DNA from: CAYJFG01 sp964369405
GTDB lineage: Bacteria; Bacillota; Clostridia; Oscillospirales; Acutalibacteraceae
Length of the DNA stretch: 64,000 nt
Reading direction: 5' to 3'
Assembly: GCA_964369405.1 (NCBI GenBank)
Contig: CAYJGB010000004.1
Coordinates: 37,892-101,891 of the forward strand
Part shown: positions 49,900 through 57,872 of the stretch, one piece after another
Position numbering within the stretch: position 1 is the first letter of the stretch
Layout: every line of letters starts with the position of its first letter
Position numbers and translations under genes: made by a program
Notes under the pieces: model-generated
Seen by the model: only the letters and a program-made list of their open reading frames with translations
What the model was told of the DNA's origin: nothing
The model's database searches: none

Positions 49900-51237
49900 A
49901 TGGCAATTAAATTAAATGATAAACACCTTGCAGGTTTTGTTAACGCACAGGAGTATGATGCAATAGCTCCACAAATCAAAACAGCTCACAAATCTTTACA
50001 TGAGGGAACAGGATTAGGAAATGATTTCATAGGTTGGGTTACACTACCAACAGATTATGACAAAGAAGAGTTTGCAAGAATTAAAGTTGCAGCAGAAAAA
50101 ATCAAAAAAAATACAGATGTATTTATAGTTATAGGTATTGGAGGTTCATACTTAGGAGCAAGAGCTGCTATTGAGTTTGTAAAATCTCCAAACTATAACA
50201 TACTAACTAAAGATACACCACAAATATATTATGCAGGTAACTCAATAAGCTCAACAGCTTTAGCAGAATTATTAAAAATTTGTGAGGGTAAAGATGTTTC
50301 AATAAATATGATATCTAAATCAGGCACAACAACAGAGCCTGCAATTGCATTTAGAGTATTTAGAGAATTATTAGAGAAAAAATACGGCAAAGATGGTGCA
50401 AAAGAAAGAATTTTCTGTACAACAGATAAAGCACGTGGAACATTAAAGCAATTAGCAGACACACAAGGATACGAAACATTCGTTGTACCTGATGATGTAG
50501 GTGGTAGATATTCAGTACTAACAGCAGTAGGACTTTTACCAATAGCTGTAAGTGGTGCAGATATAGATAAATTAATGCAAGGTGCAAAAAATGCACAAGA
50601 TGCATTAGCAAACGAAGATATAAACAGCAACGACTGCTACAAATACGCAGCAATCAGAAACATGTTATATCGTAAAGGAAAAGGCACAGAGGTTTTAGTA
50701 AGTTATGAACCAGCTTTTACTATGATGTCAGAATGGTATAAACAATTATTCGGCGAGAGTGAAGGAAAAGACCAAAAAGGTATATTCCCAGCATCAGTAG
50801 TATTTTCAACAGACTTACACTCAATGGGACAATTTATTCAAGATGGTAGCAGAAATTTATTTGAAACAGTAGTACTATTTGACAAATGCAAAGAAGAAAT
50901 TTTACTTTCTGAAGATAGTGAAAATGTAGACGGGTTAAACTTCCTTGCAGGCAAATCAATGGATTTTGTTAATAGAAAAGCATTTGAAGGAACAGTACTA
51001 GCACATAATGATGGTGGAGTACCAAATGTAGTATTATCAGTTCCTGAGATGAACGAAGAAGAGCTAGGATATATGATATACTTCTTTGAAAAAGCGTGTG
51101 CAATTAGTGGTTACTTACTAGGAGTAAATCCTTTTGACCAACCAGGAGTTGAAAGCTACAAAAAGAATATGTTTGCCTTACTAGGAAAACCTGGATACGA
51201 GGACGAAAAAGCTGTATTAGAAGCACGTTTAAAATAA
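49900..51237 (+). CDS. pgi: Glucose-6-phosphate isomerase
   Basis: Pgi (445 aa, the usual short bacterial length) interconverts glucose-6-phosphate and fructose-6-phosphate. It has GIGGSYLGARAAIEF, the SKSGTTTEPAIAFR sugar-phosphate loop, the VPDDVGGRYSVLTAVGLLP signature and the late GVNPFDQPGVESYK block. It stands as a separate unit with its own promoter. With the ROK kinase it supplies the top of glycolysis. Confidence 0.96.
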   Translation: MAIKLNDKHLAGFVNAQEYDAIAPQIKTAHKSLHEGTGLGNDFIGWVTLPTDYDKEEFARIKVAAEKIKKNTDVFIVIGIGGSYLGARAAIEFVKSPNYNILTKDTPQIYYAGNSISSTALAELLKICEGKDVSINMISKSGTTTEPAIAFRVFRELLEKKYGKDGAKERIFCTTDKARGTLKQLADTQGYETFVVPDDVGGRYSVLTAVGLLPIAVSGADIDKLMQGAKNAQDALANEDINSNDCYKYAAIRNMLYRKGKGTEVLVSYEPAFTMMSEWYKQLFGESEGKDQKGIFPASVVFSTDLHSMGQFIQDGSRNLFETVVLFDKCKEEILLSEDSENVDGLNFLAGKSMDFVNRKAFEGTVLAHNDGGVPNVVLSVPEMNEEELGYMIYFFEKACAISGYLLGVNPFDQPGVESYKKNMFALLGKPGYEDEKAVLEARLK

Positions 51238-51301
51238 TTTGTAGTAAATTTGGATTAGACTGTATGTATACAGTTAATATATAATCAAGGAGGAAAAAAT
51301 T

Positions 51302-51718
51302 ATGATATCTTTATTAGTGGGTAACAAGGGTTCTGGAAAAACAAAAAAATTAATAACTTTAGCTAACAGTGCAGTAGAAGCATCAACTGGTAATGTAGTA
51401 GTAATAGAAAAAGGTGCAAAGCTTACTTATGACCTTACACATAAAGCAAGGTTAATAGATGCAGAGCAAACAGGTATATCTGGATATGATATGCTTTATG
51501 GATTTATAAGTGGTATTTGTGCAGGTAACTATGATGTAACAGATATTTTTGTAGATTCAACATTCAAAATTTGTGGCAAAGACTTTGCATTACTGGAAGA
51601 TTTTATTAAAAAATTGAGTGTACTAGCAGAAAACGAAGAAACAAAAATAACATTACTTATATCTGCAAAAGATAGCGAACTACCAGAGTCAATTTATGCG
51701 ATATGCGATAAAGTATAA
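51302..51718 (+). CDS. Small P-loop protein, unknown function
   Basis: Protein of 138 aa that opens with a Walker A motif, VGNKGSGKTKKL (residues 6-17). A hydrophobic strand followed by acidic residues (TDIFVDS, about 80-86) may act as Walker B. No membrane segment or second domain is visible. I do not recognise a characterised family. It is 64 nt behind pgi with AAGGAGG and ends at a strong terminator, so cotranscription with pgi is likely. Confidence 0.7.
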   Translation: MISLLVGNKGSGKTKKLITLANSAVEASTGNVVVIEKGAKLTYDLTHKARLIDAEQTGISGYDMLYGFISGICAGNYDVTDIFVDSTFKICGKDFALLEDFIKKLSVLAENEETKITLLISAKDSELPESIYAICDKV

Positions 51719-51743
51719 TTGAATAAACAACACATAAAAAAAG

Positions 51744-51777
51744 ACAGGGCTGTTTTAAGTAACAGCCCTGTTGTTTT
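51744..51777 (+). terminator. Terminator of the pgi transcript
   Basis: ACAGGGCTGTT pairs perfectly with AACAGCCCTGT over TTAAGT, followed by TTGTTTT. Confidence 0.85.
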
Positions 51778-51855
51778 GATTTTGTACACATCCAAACACT
51801 CTGAGCGATAGTAAAGTAAAAGTTTTACTCAATTTTTTTCAAAAAATTGTGGAGT

Positions 51856-51975
51856 TTGAGGCAACGCCTCAAGGTTTTGTCCTTGACCTTTAGCGTAAAA
51901 AAACGCAGGAGGGGTGAATTAAACATTCCAGCGGAATGTTTAAGAGTGGAACCCACGTTCTGTTAGGGGTTCCAC
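51856..51975. repeat. Array of short hairpins in non-coding DNA
   Basis: Four stems follow each other: TTGAGGC/GCCTCAA with an AAC loop (51856-51872), AAGGT/ACCTT (51871-51890), AAACATTCC/GGAATGTTT with an AGC loop (51921-51941) and GTGGAACCC/GGGTTCCAC (51946-51975). Base composition is richer in G and C than in the surroundings. No coding frame or T tract goes with them. It looks like a repeated or transferred non-coding element. Confidence 0.5.
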
Positions 51976-52061
51976 TTGATTTATGCAAAGTTCACGTTAT
52001 AAAAGCATTTTAAAACGTCTAGAATGTAACCACTAATTATGTAACGCACAAATTATAACAG

Positions 52062-52105
52062 AACAACGGGCGAAAATGGATTGTCGCCCCTACAGGTTTG
52101 TTGTT
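52062..52105. repeat. Second copy of the GGCGAAAATGGATT hairpin element
   Basis: Nested pairing: AACAAC (52062-52067) with GTTGTT (52100-52105) encloses GGGCGA (52068-52073) with TCGCCC (52084-52089), followed by CTACA. The element shares 14 and 10 identical bases with 17034-17058. Confidence 0.55.
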
Positions 52106-52135
52106 CTATTATAATTTATGCTATATAAAACAACA

Positions 52136-52173
52136 GGGCTGTCGTAAATGATTTTACTCATTTGCGACAGCCC
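52136..52173 (-). terminator. Terminator of rny, built on a repeated palindrome
   Basis: GGGCTGTCGTAAATGA pairs with TCATTTGCGACAGCCC (one G-U) over TTTTAC. Read on the minus strand it follows rny and is succeeded by TGTTGTTTT. The core CGCAAATGAGTAAAATCAT is shared with the terminator at 20335, and the GGCTGTCG ends with 16945-17103. Confidence 0.75.
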
Positions 52174-52189
52174 CAAAATTTAAACTGTT

Positions 52190-53743
52190 TTATTTTGCGT
52201 AATCTAGCGCTCTGCTCTCTCTCAAAATGTTAACTTTGATATGTCCTGGATATTCTAACTCGTTTTCTATCTTTTGACATATCTCTCTTGCTAGTACTAC
52301 CATACGTTCGTCATTTATAACTTCTGGTTTTACCATAATTCTTATTTCTCTACCAGCTTGTATTGCAAAACTGCTATCTACTCCATCAAATGACATTGCT
52401 ACTTCTTCTAGCTTTTGTAGTCGCTTGATGTAGTTTTCTAAGTTCTCTCTTCTAGCTCCTGGTCTTGCTGCTGATAATGCATCTGCTGCTTGTACTATTG
52501 AGGCTACTACTGTTTTTGCTTCAACATCTCCATGATGTGCATGTATCGCATGTACTACAGCTTCGCTCTCTTTATACTTTTTAGCTATGTCAACACCTAT
52601 TTCTATGTGCGAACCTTCTATCTCGTGGTCTAATGCTTTTCCTATATCGTGTAATAAACCTGCTCTTTTTGCAACTGTTGGATTAAGTCCTAACTCGCTT
52701 GCTATTATCCCACATAGGTAGCTTACTTCTAATGAATGGTTAAGTACGTTTTGTCCAAAACTTGTACGATATTTTAAACGTCCGATTAGTTTAACTATTT
52801 CTGGATGTACTCCGTTAACCGATGCCTCAATAACAGCTCTTTCACCCTCGTGTTTAATAGTTGCTTCTACTTCTCTTCTTGCTTTTTCGATTGTTTCTTC
52901 AATTCTTGTAGGATGTATTCTACCATCTGCTATAAGTTTTTCTAAAGATATTCTTGCAATTTCACGTCTAACTGGCTCAAAACATGATAATGTTATTGCC
53001 TCTGGAGTATCATCAATAATTAAGTCTACTCCTGTTAATGTTTCGATTGCTCTTATGTTTCTACCTTCTCTACCAATAATTCTACCCTTCATTTCGTCAT
53101 TTGGTAAAGGTACTACTGATACTGTTGCTTCTGTAACGTGGTCAGCTGCACAACGTTGTATCGCTAGTGATAATATTTTTCTTGCTTTATTATCACACTC
53201 TTCTTTTAAGTGTTGCTCATGTTCAAGTATTTTTATACCTTTTTCATGATAAAGCTCATCTTCTAATTGTTTTAGTAAATGTTCTTTAGCTTGTTGAGCT
53301 GTAAAACCAGAAATTCTTTCTAAAGCTTCGAATTGACTTTTCTTAACAATTTCAGCTTCTTCAAATCTTTGTTCAGCCTCTTTTAACTTGTTAGATACTT
53401 TTTCGTCTTTTTTCTCAAGATTTTCAATCTTTTTATCAAGAGTTTCTTCCTTAGACTGTATACGTCTTTCTTGTCTTTGAACTTCTCTTCTTCTTTCAGA
53501 AAGTTCTTTTTCAGACTCAGTTCTTAAACGATGTATTTCGTCTTTTCCCTCTAAGACAGTTTCTTTTTTCTTAGCTTCTGCTGATTTTAGTGCATCGCTT
53601 ATAATTTTTTTAGCTTGTTCTTCAGCTGAACCGATTTCGCTTTCGGCAACTTTTTTACGATAATTAATACCAGCAAAGTAAGCTACAGCTCCAGCAATAC
53701 CACTACAAACAACAATAAGCACTATGGCTAGCCATAAATCCAT
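52190..53743 (-). CDS. rny: Ribonuclease Y
   Basis: Membrane-anchored endoribonuclease (517 aa) that starts mRNA decay in Firmicutes. In order: an N-terminal transmembrane helix (residues 3-25), a long charged coiled coil (about 35-200), a KH domain (GRIIGREGRNIRAIETLTGV) and an HD domain (HSLEVSYLCGIIA, LLHDIGKALDHE, HAHHGDVEA). The ATG at 53743 is preferred because an in-frame GTG four codons earlier lies inside the AAGGAGGTG ribosome-binding site. Confidence 0.95.
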   Translation of the reverse strand: MDLWLAIVLIVVCSGIAGAVAYFAGINYRKKVAESEIGSAEEQAKKIISDALKSAEAKKKETVLEGKDEIHRLRTESEKELSERRREVQRQERRIQSKEETLDKKIENLEKKDEKVSNKLKEAEQRFEEAEIVKKSQFEALERISGFTAQQAKEHLLKQLEDELYHEKGIKILEHEQHLKEECDNKARKILSLAIQRCAADHVTEATVSVVPLPNDEMKGRIIGREGRNIRAIETLTGVDLIIDDTPEAITLSCFEPVRREIARISLEKLIADGRIHPTRIEETIEKARREVEATIKHEGERAVIEASVNGVHPEIVKLIGRLKYRTSFGQNVLNHSLEVSYLCGIIASELGLNPTVAKRAGLLHDIGKALDHEIEGSHIEIGVDIAKKYKESEAVVHAIHAHHGDVEAKTVVASIVQAADALSAARPGARRENLENYIKRLQKLEEVAMSFDGVDSSFAIQAGREIRIMVKPEVINDERMVVLAREICQKIENELEYPGHIKVNILRESRALDYAK

Positions 53744-54414
53744 TACACATGACACCTCCTTGATTGATTTTTAAGTCATTTAATCTTTTTAATTTAAATT
53801 GAGTAATCATCAATTAGAAAGTCGTAAATAGACACATATTAAATTTTAAAATAACTAAATTAAATATAAGATACATAATGTATATATAAATCTATATAAT
53901 ATCTTTTAAGTTGATAAAGTATAACATTTTAAATATAAACAATATCTATAAATAACGACTTAATAAGTCTGATTAAAAGTAGCAGATAACATCTGCAAAA
54001 CGTATAAAAATCCAAAATATGTAAACAGTATTTTAAAAATACATACTTTTTATTAACATACAATCATATTGTATACTTTTTAAGATAAAAAGTCAAGATG
54101 AATTATGCATATTTATGCATGATTATGACAAACTATAGTAATATGATAAATAAATTATACTTTCAGCTTTGTTTTTTTCTGTGAAAAAATGAGAACAACA
54201 ACAAAAGTGAAAATGCATAAAAATTTTATTTATTTTTATTTAAATAGTGCATTTTACACATTTTAATTATTTTGGAAAATTTATTTACATTTTTTTTGTT
54301 AATTTTTTGTTAATTTTTTGTCAAACACTTGTGTTTTTTGAAAAAATGCTTTATTATATAGGTACTATTATTTATATAGTTAATTTTAAGTTAAAATTTT
54401 AGGAGGTCATTTAA
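53744..54414. other. Long AT-rich gap between divergent rny and gap
   Basis: 671 nt without a recognised gene. It contains the rny ribosome-binding site, a set of three consecutive 10-bp blocks AATTATGCAT / ATTTATGCAT / GATTATGACA (54101-54130), further TGCAT words near 54210-54250, and the repeated string TTTTTTGTTAA ahead of the gap promoter. I could not place a convincing rny promoter. Confidence 0.45.
54329..54357 (+). promoter_or_regulatory. Promoter of gap
   Basis: TTGTGT (54329-54334), 17-nt spacer, TATTAT (54352-54357). The leader would be about 50 nt, ending in TTAGGAGG. Confidence 0.65.
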
Positions 54415-55419
54415 ATGTCAGTAAAAGTTGCTATTAATGGGTTCGGTCGTATTGGTCGTTTAGCATTCAGACAAATGTTTGGTGCAGAAGGTTATGAAGT
54501 TGTTGCTATCAACGACTTAACAGATGCTACAATGTTAGCTCACTTATTAAAATACGATTCAGCTCAGGGTCGTTATGACAAATCAGTTGAAGTTAAAGAA
54601 AATTCTATCGTTGTAGACGGTAAAGAAATTACAATCTATGCTAAAGCTAACGCTGCTGAATTACCTTGGGGTGAAATCGGTGTTGACGTTGTTTTAGAGT
54701 GTACAGGTTTCTATGTATCTAAAGCAAAAAGCCAAGCTCACATTGATGCTGGTGCTAAAAAAGTTGTTATCTCAGCTCCAGCTGGTAACGATTTACCAAC
54801 TGTAGTTTACGGTGTTAACGAAGAAATTCTAGCTAAAGATGATGTTATCATCTCTGCTGCTTCTTGTACAACTAACTGTTTAGCTCCTATGGCTAACGCT
54901 TTAAACAAATTAGCTCCAATCAAAAGTGGTATCATGAGCACAATTCATGCTTACACTGGTGACCAAATGGTTCTTGATGGTCCTCACAGAAAAGGCGACC
55001 TAAGAAGAGCTAGAGCTGCTGCTGTTAATATAGTACCTAACTCAACAGGTGCTGCAAAAGCTATCGGCTTAGTTATTCCATCATTAAACGGCAAATTAAT
55101 CGGTTCTGCACAACGTGTACCAGTTCCAACAGGTTCAACAACTATCTTAACAGCTGTTGTTGACGGCGAAGTTACAGTTGAGCAAATCAATGCTGCTATG
55201 AAAGCTGACGAAAGTGCTTCTTTCGGATACACAACAGACGAAATAGTTTCTTCTGACGTTGTAGGTATCACATATGGTTCATTATTTGATGCTACACAAA
55301 CAATGGCTACAGTACTTGATAATGGAACAACTCAAGTACAAGTTGTATCATGGTATGATAATGAAAACAGCTACACAAGCCAAATGGTAAGAACAATTAA
55401 ATATTTTGCTGAATTATAA
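54415..55419 (+). CDS. gap: Glyceraldehyde-3-phosphate dehydrogenase, type I
   Basis: NAD-type GAPDH (334 aa). The Rossmann start is VKVAINGFGRIGRLAF, the nucleophile is C151 in SAASCTTNCLAP, and the C-terminal WYDNENSYTSQMV is intact. It stands alone between its own promoter and terminator, not in a pgk-tpi operon. Codon use is visibly biased to a few codons (GCT, GTT, AAA), like the ribosomal genes, which suggests high expression. Confidence 0.96.
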   Translation: MSVKVAINGFGRIGRLAFRQMFGAEGYEVVAINDLTDATMLAHLLKYDSAQGRYDKSVEVKENSIVVDGKEITIYAKANAAELPWGEIGVDVVLECTGFYVSKAKSQAHIDAGAKKVVISAPAGNDLPTVVYGVNEEILAKDDVIISAASCTTNCLAPMANALNKLAPIKSGIMSTIHAYTGDQMVLDGPHRKGDLRRARAAAVNIVPNSTGAAKAIGLVIPSLNGKLIGSAQRVPVPTGSTTILTAVVDGEVTVEQINAAMKADESASFGYTTDEIVSSDVVGITYGSLFDATQTMATVLDNGTTQVQVVSWYDNENSYTSQMVRTIKYFAEL

Positions 55420-55444
55420 TTTTATAAATTATAGATAAGTAATA

Positions 55445-55483
55445 AAAAAGCAGTTGCACATTAATTTGTTGCAACTGCTTTTT
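55445..55483 (+). terminator. Terminator of gap
   Basis: AAAAAGCAGTTGCA pairs perfectly with TGCAACTGCTTTTT over an 11-nt loop, with T residues in the 3' arm. Confidence 0.88.
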
Positions 55484-55546
55484 GTTGAGTTAGTATCATA
55501 GATAAGATGAGATTTTTAGAGTTAAGAAGAGGTTTTTAAATAAAAG

Positions 55547-55577
55547 AAGCCACTCAATATATAATACTGAATGGCTT
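55547..55577 (-). terminator. Terminator of the tRNA operon
   Basis: AAGCCACTCA pairs with TGAATGGCTT (one mismatch). On the minus strand it starts almost directly after the CCA end of tRNA-Thr and runs into TTCTTTTATTT. Confidence 0.7.
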
Positions 55578-55579
55578 TT

Positions 55580-55655
<76 letters not shown>

Positions 55656-55743
55656 ATAAGTATTTACTTGAGTTGGGAAAAATTAAAAATGATAAAAAAT
55701 TGCACTCCACAAATTGTAGAGTGCAACTATTGTGGGTTTCCAC

Positions 55744-55819
55744 TGGCAGGGGCAGAAGGACTTGAACCCTCGGCACGTGGTTTTGGAGACCACTGCTCTA
55801 CCAACTGAGCTATACCCCT
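55744..55819 (-). tRNA. tRNA-Trp (anticodon CCA), CCA end encoded
   Basis: The cloverleaf is read on the minus strand. Acceptor AGGGGTA pairs with TGCCCCT (one G-U), discriminator G, encoded CCA, and anticodon arm GTGGT-CTCCAAA-ACCAC, which gives anticodon CCA. The T-arm is GAGGG-TTCAAGT-CCTTC. It is 88 nt upstream of tRNA-Thr on the same strand and shares its promoter. Confidence 0.95.
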
Positions 55820-55826
55820 ATACTAT

Positions 55827-55850
55827 AACGCTGAAAAGTCAATCAGCGTT
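55827..55850 (-). promoter_or_regulatory. Hairpin at the 5' end of the tRNA transcript
   Basis: AACGCTGA pairs with TCAGCGTT over an 8-nt loop. The predicted transcription start is near 55848, so the transcript would begin with this stem before tRNA-Trp. It may protect or guide processing of the precursor. Confidence 0.45.
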
Positions 55851-55854
55851 ATTA

Positions 55855-55883
55855 ATAATATCATTTTTATATCAAAATGTCAA
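55855..55883 (-). promoter_or_regulatory. Promoter of the tRNA-Trp/tRNA-Thr operon
   Basis: On the minus strand, consensus TTGACA (55883-55878), 17-nt spacer, TATTAT (55860-55855). It lies between the MurE-type gene and tRNA-Trp, so the tRNAs do not depend on readthrough. Confidence 0.8.
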
Positions 55884-55908
55884 TCCCTTTTTTAACTTTT
55901 CCATAGTT

Positions 55909-57378
55909 TTAATTTATTTCGCTTAATATCTCTGCTATTACTTCTCTTTCGTCTAAATGATATTTAACACCTTTTATTTCTTGGTAATCTTCGTGTCCTT
56001 TGCCTGCTAAAACTATAATATCTCCTTTTTCGCCGTTTTCTATACAATATTTTATTGCATCTTTTCTGTTTGGTATCACTACATATTTTCCATCTGTTTT
56101 TTCTATTCCCACCTTAATATCGTCTATAATATCCATTACATCTTCATATCGTGAGTTATCCTCAGTGATAACCGATAAGTCAGACAATTTACCAGATATC
56201 TCTCCCATTTCAAAACGTCTGTCTTTTGGTCTGTTTCCTCCTGCTCCAAATAATGTGATTAATCTGTTTGGATTATATTCTCTAAGGGTTGTTAACACAT
56301 TTTTCATACTCACTGCATTATGTGCATAATCTATTAGTAAAGTGTATTCAAATGGTGTTTGTACTGGCTCAACTCTGCCTTTTACTGTTGCTTTATCTAA
56401 ACCGTTTAGTATATCTGCCTTGGAGATGTCGAAGTGTTTTGCTACACTAATTGCACATAATGCATTATATACGCTGAATTTACCAGGTATAGGGACAGCC
56501 ACATTATCAATTTGTTCAGTGCCTTTTGTAGAAAAACTTACTCCTAAATAATTAGGTTTAGAGATTAACCCTTCGTTATAAGCAACAAGAGAAGCGTTCT
56601 CAGAAAATCCGTAAGTTTCTACTTCACATGTGCAGTCTTTCATCATAGCCTGAGCATTTTTATCATCTATATTAAATATACCAGTTTTACACTGCTTAAA
56701 CAATTTTGACTTGCATTCTAAATATTCTTCCATACTAGAATGTTCACCAGCTCCTATATGGTCATGCGAAAAATTAGTGAATACACCAATATCATAAATT
56801 AATCCACCAGTTCTATGCCATTTAAGCCCTAATGAAGAGGCTTCAATAATCATACATTTACAACCACAATCAACCATTTGACGCATAGCTTTATGAATTT
56901 CGTATGATTCAGGAGTTGTATTGTTAGTTTTATATACTTTGTTATCCATGACTATTCCTAATGTTCCTATAGTTCCAGTTTTTACACCAGAATTATTTAG
57001 TATAGAAGCAATCATACTAACGGTAGTAGTTTTGCCTTTAGTTCCAGTTATTGCAATAGTTTTTAATGAGCGTGCAGGGTGATTGAAATAACAAGCAGAC
57101 ATATTTGCTAGAGCATATCTTGTATCGTCTGTTTTAATAACAGTGATGTTTAAATTGTTGATATATTCAGTAATATCAGACACAACAACAGCACAAGCAC
57201 CTTTTTCTATAGCCATATCAATATACTTATGACCATCGGTGTCAAAGCCTTTAAGACAAACAAATACGCAATTAGTAGTGACTTTTCTTGAGTCATATAT
57301 AACATTAGAAACATCTATATCAGTACAACCAGACAAAACGGAAAAATCAAAATTAGAAATCAAATCTTTAAGTAACAT
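55909..57378 (-). CDS. murE: MurE-type UDP-MurNAc-peptide ligase
   Basis: Mur ligase (489 aa). The N-terminal UDP-binding domain has VIYDSRKVTTNCVFVCLKG, the P-loop is ITGTKGKTTTVSMI (near 110-123), and a carboxylated-lysine region and C-terminal domain (LIDYAHNA; AGKGHEDYQ) complete the fold. The substrate motif usually DNPR for meso-diaminopimelate is DNSR here. The loop after HDHIG reads AGEHSSMEEY, unlike the common DYHGT. Both differences suggest either meso-DAP use with altered residues or a clostridial MurE paralogue. Start at 57378 behind GGGAGGTC. It is not in a dcw cluster. Confidence 0.85.
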   Translation of the reverse strand: MLLKDLISNFDFSVLSGCTDIDVSNVIYDSRKVTTNCVFVCLKGFDTDGHKYIDMAIEKGACAVVVSDITEYINNLNITVIKTDDTRYALANMSACYFNHPARSLKTIAITGTKGKTTTVSMIASILNNSGVKTGTIGTLGIVMDNKVYKTNNTTPESYEIHKAMRQMVDCGCKCMIIEASSLGLKWHRTGGLIYDIGVFTNFSHDHIGAGEHSSMEEYLECKSKLFKQCKTGIFNIDDKNAQAMMKDCTCEVETYGFSENASLVAYNEGLISKPNYLGVSFSTKGTEQIDNVAVPIPGKFSVYNALCAISVAKHFDISKADILNGLDKATVKGRVEPVQTPFEYTLLIDYAHNAVSMKNVLTTLREYNPNRLITLFGAGGNRPKDRRFEMGEISGKLSDLSVITEDNSRYEDVMDIIDDIKVGIEKTDGKYVVIPNRKDAIKYCIENGEKGDIIVLAGKGHEDYQEIKGVKYHLDEREVIAEILSEIN

Positions 57379-57872
57379 AGTAGACCTCCCAAAAATAAGC
57401 TTATATATAAAAATATATAAAATGCGAATAAAATATTAATAAAAACTAAATTTATTAATAAAGTATAGAATAATTATACCCATAAAATCAAAAAAATCAA
57501 ACAAAATAGTAAAATAAGAGTTTTAAGCGATAGGCAGTTAAGCAAAATGCACAAAGCGAACACTGTTAAAATGAACATAAATAAATGACAAAATTGTGCA
57601 AAACAACCATCAATAAAAATTTTGTCATGTAAATTGCACAAATATATTTTAAAAACTTAGTGCAAACGAAAAAAATATTACTAGTCCTTGCAAACATATA
57701 TTTACATATGTTATAATTTAGACAGTCAATAGATGTATTTATTTAATTCTTTTGTTCATATTAACAGTATTGGTGTTTTTGAGTTAATATTTTGTTAACA
57801 AACTATGAGTTAAATAAATTTAAAAACTATTATTAAACTATCAAAAAATGAAAAGAAAGAAGGAAGATTATA
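57379..57872. other. Regulatory-looking gap upstream of the sugar ABC operon
   Basis: 494 nt without a gene. Two interlocking inverted repeats lie at 57585-57595/57618-57628 (ATGACAAAATT) and 57594-57601/57634-57641 (TTGTGCAA). TGCAAA words recur at about 57597, 57661 and 57689. The one at 57661 (TGCAAACG) fits half of a LacI/CcpA-type site. A perfect TTGTTAACAA palindrome is at 57792-57801, inside the leader. Confidence 0.5.
57688..57717 (+). promoter_or_regulatory. Promoter and operator candidate of the sugar ABC operon
   Basis: TTGCAA (57688-57693), 18-nt spacer, TATAAT (57712-57717) with TG before it (extended -10). Within the spacer AACATAT (57693-57699) and ATATGTT (57706-57712) form an inverted repeat that overlaps both boxes, well placed for a repressor. 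The leader is about 150 nt. Confidence 0.6.

Noticed and set aside
55732..55926. 64-codon plus-strand frame across tRNA-Trp
   Set aside because: It runs through the complement of the tRNA and the end of the MurE-type gene, with no ribosome-binding site.
57660..57674. Catabolite-repression (cre) site
   Set aside because: TGCAAACG matches the left half, but the right half of the consensus is absent, so it is listed only as a half-site.
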